A DNA stretch of 64,000 bases from Arsukibacterium perlucidum DSM 18276 (GTDB taxonomy: Bacteria; Pseudomonadota; Gammaproteobacteria; Enterobacterales; Alteromonadaceae). The notes under the pieces were generated by a model. It saw only the letters and a program-made list of their open reading frames with translations. It did no database searches and was not told the DNA's origin. The stretch covers positions 1-64,000 of the forward strand of contig NZ_KB907713.1 of the NCBI RefSeq assembly GCF_000382165.1, in the 5' to 3' direction. Both the position numbers and the translations under genes were made by a program. Below, piece after piece: positions 1-7,471 of the stretch (positions are counted from its first letter, which is position 1; each line of letters starts with the position of its first letter).

Positions 1-279
1 CTCATTCGCTATCAAATGGTTCTTATGGCCGCATCATTAGGTAAAGATATCTCGCCAAGCCAGCTAAGCTTCAAGGAGGCTGCCAGTCACATCGTGTTCC
101 AGCTCGCCACATTACCTTATGTGTCACCGGGCCGTATTCCACGAGTGGTAATGGATATTACGGCAATGGCTTCATACTTCCTGCTGCCCGGAAGACGAGA
201 GCGATGTTATCCCCGCTGCGTAAAATCAAGCAAATTGAAGTATCCTGTCAGAAAGAAAAATGCCGGTCAGCTTAACTGA
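1..279 (+). CDS. IS4 family transposase, C-terminal fragment
   Basis: The frame is open from base 1 and stops with TGA at 277-279, giving the last 92 residues of a DDE transposase; the N-terminal part and catalytic DDE core lie outside the window. Recognition rests on the C-terminal signature of E. coli IS4 transposase: a start like LIRYQMV, then QLSF, a SPGRIP motif, and a basic end with RRER, YPR.VK and KYP. The stop codon lies inside the terminal inverted repeat, as is usual in compact insertion sequences. The protein would cut and paste the element. Whether the whole copy is intact cannot be judged from here. Confidence 0.85.
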   Translation, partial: LIRYQMVLMAASLGKDISPSQLSFKEAASHIVFQLATLPYVSPGRIPRVVMDITAMASYFLLPGRRERCYPRCVKSSKLKYPVRKKNAGQLN

Positions 280-288
280 CCGGCATTA
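271..288 (-). repeat. IS4 terminal inverted repeat (right end)
   Basis: CTTAACTGACCGGCATTA closes the element. Its outermost bases also pair with an inverted copy at 261-270, so 261-285 forms a perfect 10-bp stem with a five-base loop. The hairpin may stop read-through from transposase into the host gene. Confidence 0.8.
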
Positions 289-1392
289 GCACATCACCGG
301 CTTTTTTGTGAGCCGGAAATGGTTAAAAAGCCTGAATACCGGCAATTTTGGCAGGACCTGGCTCGGGGTGTTTCCCAAAAAGGTACTTTTAAGCGTTTGA
401 CTAAACAGCAGCAGGTTATCTGGCTGGACGCGGCCTACTTTCCGGTGCTGGATAGCAAAGGCAAAGTAATAAGGATTATTAAGATTGCTTCTGATGTTAC
501 CCGGGACCAGCAGGATTTAATCAACAAAAATGCGCTGTTCGGTGCGCTGCAAAAGTCTTTAGCGGTCATTGAATTTAATGGTAAAGGCGAGATTATTTAT
601 GCAAATAGCAATTTTCTGAAGACGATAGGGTATAGCCTCGAACAAATAAAGGGCAAGCATCACAGCATGTTTTGTGAACCGGCTTTTTATCGACAAAACC
701 CCCGATTTTGGGAGGAACTTGCCGCAGGAAAATTCCACTCTGGTCGCTTTAAACGTTTAGATTCAAAAGGGCGAACTGTCTGGTTGGAAGCAACTTATAA
801 CCCCATCTTCGATGAGAAAGGTAAAGTACTTAAAGTTATAAAGTTTGCGTCGGATATAACGCAGAGCGTTAATGCAGCAGAGGCGGCTTCAGCGGCGGCT
901 GCTACCACTTCTGAAGAGACTTCACAGATTGCTCTTGGTGCTAAAGAGATCCTGGGTGATGCCGTCGCCACCTCCAGCCAAATCAGTTCACAAGTGGCTG
1001 AGGCTAACCGTAACAGCCAGATATTAAGTGAGCAATCGAAAAGTATTACTAAGATTGTAACAATGATTAGCGCTATCGCTGAACAAACCAACCTGCTTGC
1101 CTTGAATGCCGCAATAGAAGCTGCCCGGGCAGGAGAAAGCGGGCGCGGATTTGCCGTTGTGGCAGATGAAGTCCGTAATCTTGCTTCCCGTACCAGCGAA
1201 GCAACAAGAGAAATAGGCAGTGTGGTAACAACTAATGCTGAGTTAATCAGCAAAATTCATTCTCAGATGGAAGATATTAACAGCCTGGCGCTGAAAGCCC
1301 AGGAACAGCTTGCCGGCGTAACAAGTGGTATTTCTGAAGTAGAGCAGGGCGTGGCAAATTTTGCCCAATTGGTGCATCAGTTAAGTAGTTAA
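289..1392 (+). pseudogene. BdlA-like PAS-PAS methyl-accepting chemotaxis protein, 5' end cut off by IS4
   Basis: The remaining 367 codons hold the tail of a first PAS domain, a complete second PAS domain and a cytoplasmic chemoreceptor signalling domain. The signalling hairpin tip, with [16 protein letters not shown] and [12 protein letters not shown], is intact. An ATG at 319 could give a 357-residue product, but homologous coding continues upstream of it: the frame from 289 reads [10 protein letters not shown], matching the equivalent stretch [10 protein letters not shown] of the second PAS. The true start, roughly the first 50-60 residues and the front of PAS1, therefore lie on the other side of the insertion. 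There are no membrane segments, as in BdlA, the soluble receptor involved in biofilm dispersal in Pseudomonas; that role is inferred by likeness only. The remnant could still be expressed from ATG 319 but would lack a whole PAS1 fold. Confidence 0.85.
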
Positions 1393-1428
1393 AAAATAAA
1401 AAGATTGCTGCTGATCATGTGTTACGGG

Positions 1429-2223
1429 TTATGCCGCTGGCTTACATAAACCAGCCTGGTCAGCAGTCATAGCTTTAGAAAAATCGTAAGGTAGCGTCAG
1501 TTCATTCAGCTTTTGGTTAAATTCAGTTAACAATATTGCCGCCGGATGGTGAATGTTCACCGCCATATGCAGCGTTTTCATTTCATATTCGCTGTGGTTA
1601 AACTGTAATACCTGTTTGAACGGCGTTAATTCAGGTTCGGTGGCAATAAGATACTGCAGTACATCATAATCAATTACGGCGGCGTCCAGCCGCTGATGAG
1701 CTAACCGCAGCAAATTTTGTTTATCGTTCAGGCTTACTTCAACCTTAAGCAGCTTATCTTCGATCATTTGGTCGATGGTAGTGGTATTTACGTAGTCCTG
1801 CACCACGCCAAGCCGGTAGTTTTTTAAATCTTCCGTTGAATTAATCTGCAGTGGTGCGTTGGAATGTTCGGCCAGGCCAACATGACTGTAACCAATACAA
1901 CCAGACAGCTTTAAATCATCATGTTCCAGTGGATACTCCGGAAAATAGGCCAGATATTTTGGCTCAGGGCCGGTGCTGAATCTAACGGCGCGCGACCAAG
2001 GTAAAAAGTCTATTACAACCTGATAACCCATTTGCTGAAATATATGGCTAACCAGTTCAGCCGTTTTACCGCCATTAGCTAACTGCTGACCGGTATAGGG
2101 TGGCCATTCCAGCGACGCCAGATAAACTGTATTGCTGCCTTGCTGCAGCGGCTGGCTGGCTGGTGCAGAGGCAGACAACAGCAAACCCAACAAGGTGGCA
2201 GCCAGCAGTCTATAGTTTGGCAT
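1429..2223 (-). CDS. Periplasmic solute-binding protein (SBP_bac_3-like)
   Basis: A 264-residue protein with a Sec signal peptide (MPNYRLLAATLLGLLLSASA) followed by an amino-acid-type periplasmic binding fold. The start YLASLEWPPYTG, then PWSRAV and YRLGVVQDY, are typical of family 3 extracellular solute-binding proteins. No permease or ATPase gene is next to it. Stand-alone members in Alteromonadales often act as sensory or orphan binding proteins rather than transporter parts. Ligand unknown. It converges on the truncated receptor gene with a 36-base gap. The distance to the next gene upstream (2504) is 280 bases and holds that gene's terminator. Confidence 0.75.
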   Translation of the reverse strand: MPNYRLLAATLLGLLLSASAPASQPLQQGSNTVYLASLEWPPYTGQQLANGGKTAELVSHIFQQMGYQVVIDFLPWSRAVRFSTGPEPKYLAYFPEYPLEHDDLKLSGCIGYSHVGLAEHSNAPLQINSTEDLKNYRLGVVQDYVNTTTIDQMIEDKLLKVEVSLNDKQNLLRLAHQRLDAAVIDYDVLQYLIATEPELTPFKQVLQFNHSEYEMKTLHMAVNIHHPAAILLTEFNQKLNELTLPYDFSKAMTADQAGLCKPAA

Positions 2224-2460
2224 AAAGAGCTCTCACTTCTGACAGAAGTTGATGCTAGCATAATGTGGCAGCTTACTGTCTATTTTTCATAAGCATGGTT
2301 AAAAAAACCAGTTTCACAAGGTCAGTTTCAGGAACAAACAACAGGCTAAGAATACCCGCTTAATTACATTATTGAATACAAAGACGCGATAATTCTTGCA
2401 ATCTTTATCTATCGGGCTACTCGTCAATTAGTACCCTATTGCTTTTTTATAGGACATAAA

Positions 2461-2483
2461 AAAAGCCCGGCAACCGGGCTTTT
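2461..2483 (-). terminator. Intrinsic terminator of the PEP-CTERM gene
   Basis: AAAAGCCCGG and CCGGGCTTTT form a perfect 10-bp stem with a three-base loop. On the minus strand it is followed by a run of seven T, 20 bases after the stop codon of the gene ending at 2504. Confidence 0.9.
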
Positions 2484-2503
2484 AATTAATGTGTGAACTT
2501 AAA

Positions 2504-3127
2504 TTACGCTTTTCTTCTTAAGCTCAGGCCAAGCAAGCCAATGCCTAAAATTAAAATAGTGGCTGGCGCAGGGACTGCTACAGGTGGAGTTACTGCTGAG
2601 TTATAACTAAAGCCGATAGCGCCAATAGGGCCGCCTGCTTCAGATGAAACTGGGCCACCAGTCGTCAAACTTTGTCTGAGAAAGCGGGTTAGCGTAACCG
2701 GACTGCCTTCGATATTTTGTGAGAAGGCCGTTGAATAAGGAGTTGAACTTAGATTATTGTCCCAAGCCAGAATACCAATCAGGTTGTTAGCCGCAAAATT
2801 GAAATTTACGTTAAATACTCCTGAAAGGTTGCTAAAAGACGCCAATGTTATGAAATCCGTTGTGGAACCGCTCCATTCAGGTGGTGTGGCATTTAACAAC
2901 AGGATTTCCAGACGATAAGATGTTGATAGTCCAGCTAAAGTATTTAACCAAACTGAGTCCATCGTGAACGCTGTCGGCGCTTCGAACCAATAACCTCGTA
3001 TTAAGCCATTACAACAACCGCTGTTTTCGGCAGCAGGGTCAATTAAACCGGCACTGGCAGTATTAGTATTTCCCAGACTGACAACTATTAAAAATAGCGC
3101 CAGAAAAAGCGTTTTAGTTTTTATCAT
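2504..3127 (-). CDS. PEP-CTERM sorting-domain protein
   Basis: A 207-residue secreted protein. The start at 3127 is chosen because AGGA lies 8-9 bases before ATG and a clean signal peptide follows (MIKTKTLFLALFLIVVSLG, cleavage near TASA); a longer frame to 3184 adds an unconvincing leader. The C-terminus shows the sorting signal: VPAPAT, a hydrophobic helix (ILILGIGLLGLSL) and a basic tail RRKA. Exosortase cuts such proteins at the PEP-like motif and they usually reach the cell surface or biofilm matrix. No exosortase is in the window. The mature part is rich in Asn, Ser and Thr, with a Cys-Cys pair near its start, and gives no recognisable catalytic motif. It is a single-gene unit with its own terminator. 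Confidence 0.85.
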   Translation of the reverse strand: MIKTKTLFLALFLIVVSLGNTNTASAGLIDPAAENSGCCNGLIRGYWFEAPTAFTMDSVWLNTLAGLSTSYRLEILLLNATPPEWSGSTTDFITLASFSNLSGVFNVNFNFAANNLIGILAWDNNLSSTPYSTAFSQNIEGSPVTLTRFLRQSLTTGGPVSSEAGGPIGAIGFSYNSAVTPPVAVPAPATILILGIGLLGLSLRRKA

Positions 3128-3434
3128 TATTTTTCCTGATTTTACAATTAATGCATCGCGACCATGCAAAAATAGAGCCAGCAATATAAATCTATTATTA
3201 TTAAAAGCTTAGCGGGCTACCAAGGTGATAAGTTCAGAATTTTGTAAAAGAAACCGACATCTTGAGTGGGTAGGTTGCTCTTAGCGACTACTGCCTCTCC
3301 TTATTATCTTCGATTGCGGCAAAGTTTGATAATACTACTGATTTGATACCATTGGGCAAGAATCTATTTTCAAGAAACCTGGTCTATACTCTGATGTCTA
3401 ATAATGTAGTTTTTACTTGAAAAGGAGTGGCTAA
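3128..3434. other. Intergenic region between divergent genes
   Basis: About 307 AT-rich bases separate the PEP-CTERM gene from the small secreted protein gene at 3435. A TATACT hexamer at 3385-3390 is a plausible -10 element for the rightward gene, although I see no convincing -35 at the right spacing. An AAGGAG ribosome-binding site lies just before 3435. I see no RNA gene or operator-like palindrome in it. Confidence 0.4.
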
Positions 3435-3755
3435 ATGAAGTTGCTATTGTCAGGGTTGTTAGTCAGCATCGGGATGATTGCCGGGCCGTTGTTGGCCTCT
3501 GTGCAGCAGGGCCAGAGCATGCATTGTCAGCTGGGGGATGCCGTGCGGATAATTAAAGTGGTGTACCCGCAGGGCAGCGAACTCCCGTGCGAAGTGCAGT
3601 ACACCAAAGATGGCGCAACCAGTGTGTTATGGCAGGCCAGCAATGAGGCGGGCTATTGCGAGCAAAAGGCTGCAGACTTTGTTGAGAAGCAGCGGGGCTG
3701 GGGTTTTGAATGTGTGGCAATGCCGGCGGGTAGTAAAGCTGCCGCCGGATTATAA
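3435..3755 (+). CDS. Small secreted protein of unknown function
   Basis: A 106-residue protein with a signal peptide (MKLLLSGLLVSIGMIAGPLLA, cleavage after ASV or LLA) and a mature domain of about 85 residues with four Cys (MHCQL, LPCEV, YCEQK, FECVA), which could form two disulfides in the periplasm. ATG 3435 is preceded by AAAAGGAG. I do not recognise a named family. It ends eight bases before the convergent stop of the SGNH protein at 3763. It reads like a typical gene in codon use. Confidence 0.65.
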   Translation: MKLLLSGLLVSIGMIAGPLLASVQQGQSMHCQLGDAVRIIKVVYPQGSELPCEVQYTKDGATSVLWQASNEAGYCEQKAADFVEKQRGWGFECVAMPAGSKAAAGL

Positions 3756-3762
3756 GGCCAGA

Positions 3763-5493
3763 TTATATGGCTAGCTTGGCTTGCAGTTGCTGTAGTTGCT
3801 GCTGCACTTGTGGCGATGTTTGTGGCGCTAGTATCGCCCGTTGTAAATAGCTTTTTGTTTCGCCGTGCCGGCCGGCTTGATGCAGAATTTGTGCAGCCTG
3901 CAAGTTGGCGATAGCGTCATGGGGTAGCGCATCAGCTATTATTTTTAAGGTTTTTAACAGCATATCGCCATCGCCCTGCTGATGATAATACCGGGCATTG
4001 CGGTTTTGCAGGCTGAGCCAATCCAGCTTACCCTCAACATAAGCCTGACCCCATTGTTGCTGAGGCGTTTGCGCGACCGGAAATTGCACTCGCTGTGGTT
4101 CGTCACTAAACGGATAGTCGGCTGTCAGCTGTAAAATACGTAAATAGCCGGCATATTCCTCGGCCGGGGTAATGGGCCGCTCCTGCCAGGCAATACTTGC
4201 CGGTACCAGAGTTGCCGGTGCTGGCTGCTGCCAGCCGGCCAACGCCTGCTTGCGACCCAGCGCTTTATAAAAACTGTCGGCCAGTAAAAAATAACCCTGC
4301 ACATTAGGATGCACATGTTCCAGCAGCAGGCTGCTACCCACTATGCCCTGCGCCGAATTGGCGACAAAGGCCGCTTCGGTATCGACCAGCATGGCATTAT
4401 AACGGCTGGCCAGCTTGCGGATTTGCTGGTTAATCGCTTCGGGTGCCCGAAAACGCAGTAAGTCGTGCTCTTTCGCCAGCAGAAACTGCTGCCTGGCTTG
4501 TTCTGGCATGGCCTGCTGTTGATAATGTTGGCCCAGTAAATAATGCAAATCAGCAGAACCGGCACCGGCGGCTTGGGCGGCCAGTGCGTCCAGCACGGTT
4601 ACGTCGGCTGACCGGTTGCCAGCGGCAGATGCAACCGGTAACTGGCTTAATGCTGCCTCGGGTATCGGTTTACTGTTAAACGGTGGCTGGCCGGCTAAAT
4701 TGCTAACCAGAGTACTGATATACACCGGGATCCCAGCCCGCTGATATTTAGCCAGCAACCGGCTGAGATTGCTGTCAAACTGACTCAGCCCGGCCTGATA
4801 CTGGGCTGAGTCCAGCGCGATATCTTTATCCCGGGCCACCCGGGCCATAAAAGTCCGGCTGCTTTCATCCGCTGCCGGCAGCGGTTGGTTCAGCTGTTGA
4901 TATAGTTGTTCCAGCAGCTGAAAGCTGTGCAGTTTACGCAAACTTATCAGCAGCCGGGTAAGGGCCGGGCTTTGGCTGGCTAAATAGTTTGACCCCACAC
5001 CAAGTAACCCCAGGTATTCGTTATGGCCGGCATAAATCAGTACTGCATCTGGTTTAATGGCAATAATCTCGTCGGCCAGATCCAGCAGCGTATAACTATT
5101 TACTGCAGCCAGCGCAGTATTGACCACTTCTACCCGTTGCTCTGGAAAAGTGCGGCTTAAACGTTGCTCCAGCATTGCTGCCAGTGATGCGCCGGCGCCA
5201 TAAGGGTAACCGGCGGCGGTTGAGCCGCCTTGCACCACCAGCCGGATAGCGTTATCCGGTTTTTCTGCCAGCAAAAAGGCTGGCTCCATTTTTACTGACG
5301 GCAGCGCAGTATTATTGGCAAAGTAGCGTTTTACAATATCGGTTTCGGTTACCAGGTAGGCCGGGTTGGCCGGGTTCACTTTAAATAATGGCCAGTTGTC
5401 ACCGGCGCCGGTGGCCCGCAACGCCAGTTCTGCCAGCAGTAACACCAGCAGGGGTAATGCCAGGGCAATGGCCCTGAATAACCAAATTCGCAT
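3763..5493 (-). CDS. SGNH/GDSL-hydrolase domain protein with C-terminal TPR-like region (paralogue 2)
   Basis: A 576-residue protein with one N-terminal membrane anchor (residues 5-25), so the bulk is predicted to be periplasmic. SGNH blocks are visible: GGSTAAG (block I serine), AAVNSYT, YAGHNE (block III with Asn) and EHVHPN (catalytic His region). The last 100 or so residues are helical repeat-like (LQAAQILHQAGRHGETKSYL), resembling TPRs. This family removes or transfers acyl groups in many settings; the substrate here is unknown. It lies five bases behind its paralogue (5499) in the same orientation, so the two are surely co-transcribed. The divergent carbamoyltransferase cassette next door suggests a shared pathway. 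Confidence 0.8.
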   Translation of the reverse strand: MRIWLFRAIALALPLLVLLLAELALRATGAGDNWPLFKVNPANPAYLVTETDIVKRYFANNTALPSVKMEPAFLLAEKPDNAIRLVVQGGSTAAGYPYGAGASLAAMLEQRLSRTFPEQRVEVVNTALAAVNSYTLLDLADEIIAIKPDAVLIYAGHNEYLGLLGVGSNYLASQSPALTRLLISLRKLHSFQLLEQLYQQLNQPLPAADESSRTFMARVARDKDIALDSAQYQAGLSQFDSNLSRLLAKYQRAGIPVYISTLVSNLAGQPPFNSKPIPEAALSQLPVASAAGNRSADVTVLDALAAQAAGAGSADLHYLLGQHYQQQAMPEQARQQFLLAKEHDLLRFRAPEAINQQIRKLASRYNAMLVDTEAAFVANSAQGIVGSSLLLEHVHPNVQGYFLLADSFYKALGRKQALAGWQQPAPATLVPASIAWQERPITPAEEYAGYLRILQLTADYPFSDEPQRVQFPVAQTPQQQWGQAYVEGKLDWLSLQNRNARYYHQQGDGDMLLKTLKIIADALPHDAIANLQAAQILHQAGRHGETKSYLQRAILAPQTSPQVQQQLQQLQAKLAI

Positions 5494-5498
5494 CAGGC

Positions 5499-7334
5499 TT
5501 AGTCTCCGGTTGCCAGTTGTTGGTGTAATTGTTGTTGTAGTTGCCGCTGTTGGCGCAAGGCCACCGGGTGCTCTGGCTGCAACGCCAGAATCTGCTGTAT
5601 TTCAGCGAGCGCTAGGCTGAGTTGCTGCTGATAGTAGTAACTGCGGGCCAGCATCAAACGATAGTCGGTGTTGTCGGGGGCGATGGCCACCGCCTGGCGT
5701 TGGTAGCGGGCAGCCAACGGCAGTTGCTGGCTGTCGAAATACAGCTGGCCGGCCACAAAAGCCAGATGGCTTTCGGTTGGCAGGGCATCAGATAGTAACG
5801 CTGCGACTTTGGCGGCGTCGCTAATCCTGCGCTGTTGCTGATACAGGGTAACCAGTCGCTGACTGGCCTCCAGCCAGCTCAGGCCGTTGCTGCGAGCCCG
5901 GGCCAGCTCGCTGTATGGGTTATTGCTGGCAGCAAACGTCACCTGCTGCGGTGTTTGTACAAAGGGGTAATCTGCAGTCAGCTGACGCACTTTAAACTCT
6001 GCCAGTGCCAGGTCTACGTCAGTTAACGGCATATCTGCCAGCGCCTGCTCTGGCGTTACTGCGCTGCCTGCAGCCAGCTCCAGCCTCAGTTGTTGCTGGA
6101 TCGCCGGTAAAAAGGCCTCTGCCAGCCAGAAATAACCCAGCTGGTTCGGGTGCAGATGCTCCAGCATCAGTTGCTTGCCAATAATGCCATCCGGGCTGTG
6201 CCGGCGTAGCATCGCTTCACCATCAACCAATGGTGCGGCAAAGGTTGTACTAAGCTCGTTAATCGCGGCATTAATAGCCAGCGGCGCCCGAAAGCGCAGT
6301 AAATCATGTTCCCGTGCCAGCTGATAATGCTGCAATGCCAGTTTAGTTTCACTGCTTTGCCGGTAAAGCCGGGCCAGCTGAAAGTGCCAGCTGGCGACAT
6401 TGGCATTGCTTGCCAGCGCCCGTTGCAGTTGTGGTTTATCAGGGTTAACCAATGCAGGTTCTGCTGAGACAAAAGGTGGCTGATCAGCTTCATTACTGGC
6501 AATAGTGCTCAATACCAGCGGAATACCGGCCATCTGATATTCTGCCAGCAACAGGCTGATATTGGCAGTAAACTGGGCAATACCCGCATTAAACATAGCC
6601 GAGCTATGGGGGATTTCAGCATGGCGGGCAATCTGAGCCATCAGGGTCCGCCCGGGCGTAAATGCCGGCGCTGGGCTGAGCCAGCTTGTGAAACGCTGCA
6701 TCGCCTGAAACAGCGCCAGCTTGCGTAACTTTAGATACAGTAGTTTACTGGCATGGCTGAATTCACCGGCAAAGGCTGAGCCAACGCCCATTACCCCTAA
6801 AAATTCATTATGGCCGGCATACAGCAGCACCAGATCAGGCTGCAAGGCAATCACCTCGTCGGTAATATCCAGCAAGGTGTAAGAGTTTACCGCCGCCAGC
6901 GCCAGGTTAATTACTTCAATGTTTTGCTCGGGGTACAGTCGTTTTAAACGCTGCTGCAACATTGCAGCCGGGGCGCCCCAGCGCCCATAAGGAAAGCCTG
7001 CCGCGGAAGAGCCGCCAATAAACACAATGCGAAGCTGACCGGGCATTTTTTCTGCCAGAAAGTACTGGGTGTCAGGGCTGATCTGCGGGGCCTGGCCGGG
7101 GCTGGCAAAGTAGCGGTTAATCAGCGCCGGATTGGCTTGCAGGTAGCCCGGCATGGTTGCTACCGGCAAGGTTAACGGGTAGCGCTGATACAGGCTGGTC
7201 TGGCGTAGCAGTAGCTCTGCCAGCAGTAATAGCAGCAGTGGGATAGCCAGCGCTATAGCGTAAAACAACACTTTTCTGTTACTGGTTGCTTTGTTGGCTT
7301 TAGCGGATGGATAGTTATGCATTGAATCAGACAT
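5499..7334 (-). CDS. SGNH/GDSL-hydrolase domain protein with C-terminal TPR repeats (paralogue 1)
   Basis: About 611 residues from ATG 7334; the frame is open to an ATG at 7394, and neither start has a clear Shine-Dalgarno sequence, so the N-terminus is uncertain. One membrane helix (FYAIALAIPLLLLLLAELLL) anchors a periplasmic SGNH domain with GGSSAAGFPYG, YAGHNEF and LEHLHPNQLGY. The C-terminal 130 residues form TPR-like helices (AGQLYFDSQQLPLAARYQRQ, LALAEIQQILALQPEHPVAL). It shares its whole layout with the downstream gene: same anchor, same SGNH blocks, same LRFRAP segment. This points to tandem duplication followed by marked divergence. The promoter must lie in the short divergent gap before the carbamoyltransferase gene. 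Confidence 0.8.
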   Translation of the reverse strand: MSDSMHNYPSAKANKATSNRKVLFYAIALAIPLLLLLLAELLLRQTSLYQRYPLTLPVATMPGYLQANPALINRYFASPGQAPQISPDTQYFLAEKMPGQLRIVFIGGSSAAGFPYGRWGAPAAMLQQRLKRLYPEQNIEVINLALAAVNSYTLLDITDEVIALQPDLVLLYAGHNEFLGVMGVGSAFAGEFSHASKLLYLKLRKLALFQAMQRFTSWLSPAPAFTPGRTLMAQIARHAEIPHSSAMFNAGIAQFTANISLLLAEYQMAGIPLVLSTIASNEADQPPFVSAEPALVNPDKPQLQRALASNANVASWHFQLARLYRQSSETKLALQHYQLAREHDLLRFRAPLAINAAINELSTTFAAPLVDGEAMLRRHSPDGIIGKQLMLEHLHPNQLGYFWLAEAFLPAIQQQLRLELAAGSAVTPEQALADMPLTDVDLALAEFKVRQLTADYPFVQTPQQVTFAASNNPYSELARARSNGLSWLEASQRLVTLYQQQRRISDAAKVAALLSDALPTESHLAFVAGQLYFDSQQLPLAARYQRQAVAIAPDNTDYRLMLARSYYYQQQLSLALAEIQQILALQPEHPVALRQQRQLQQQLHQQLATGD

Positions 7335-7471
7335 TACCGGTGCAATAAAAATTACGGTACCCGATGTTGTTGAACTCAGCAAGTTTTGGCGCATTTGAAC
7401 TACCGGCTATTGTCAATTAAGGTTACTTTAGGTAAGGGTTTAGTAACGGATGGCAGCTGCAGAGCCGGCTT

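Larger units (their letters stand above)
1..288 (+). mobile_element. Right end of an IS4-type insertion sequence (left part outside the window)
   Basis: The element occupies the window from its first base to about 288. It carries the C-terminal end of an IS4-type transposase and finishes in an 18-base terminal inverted repeat. The repeat, read inward from the outer edge, is TAATGCCGGTCAGTTAAG, nearly the same as the end I recall for E. coli IS4. Just beyond it, coding sequence of an unrelated receptor gene resumes, which fixes the boundary at or very near 288/289. The 11-13 base target duplication usual for IS4 would start at 289; the other copy would lie outside the window. Confidence 0.85.

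Noticed and set aside
795..1253. Long open frame opposite the chemoreceptor gene
   Set aside because: It mirrors the Ala-rich signalling domain on the other strand; no ribosome site or protein-like features.
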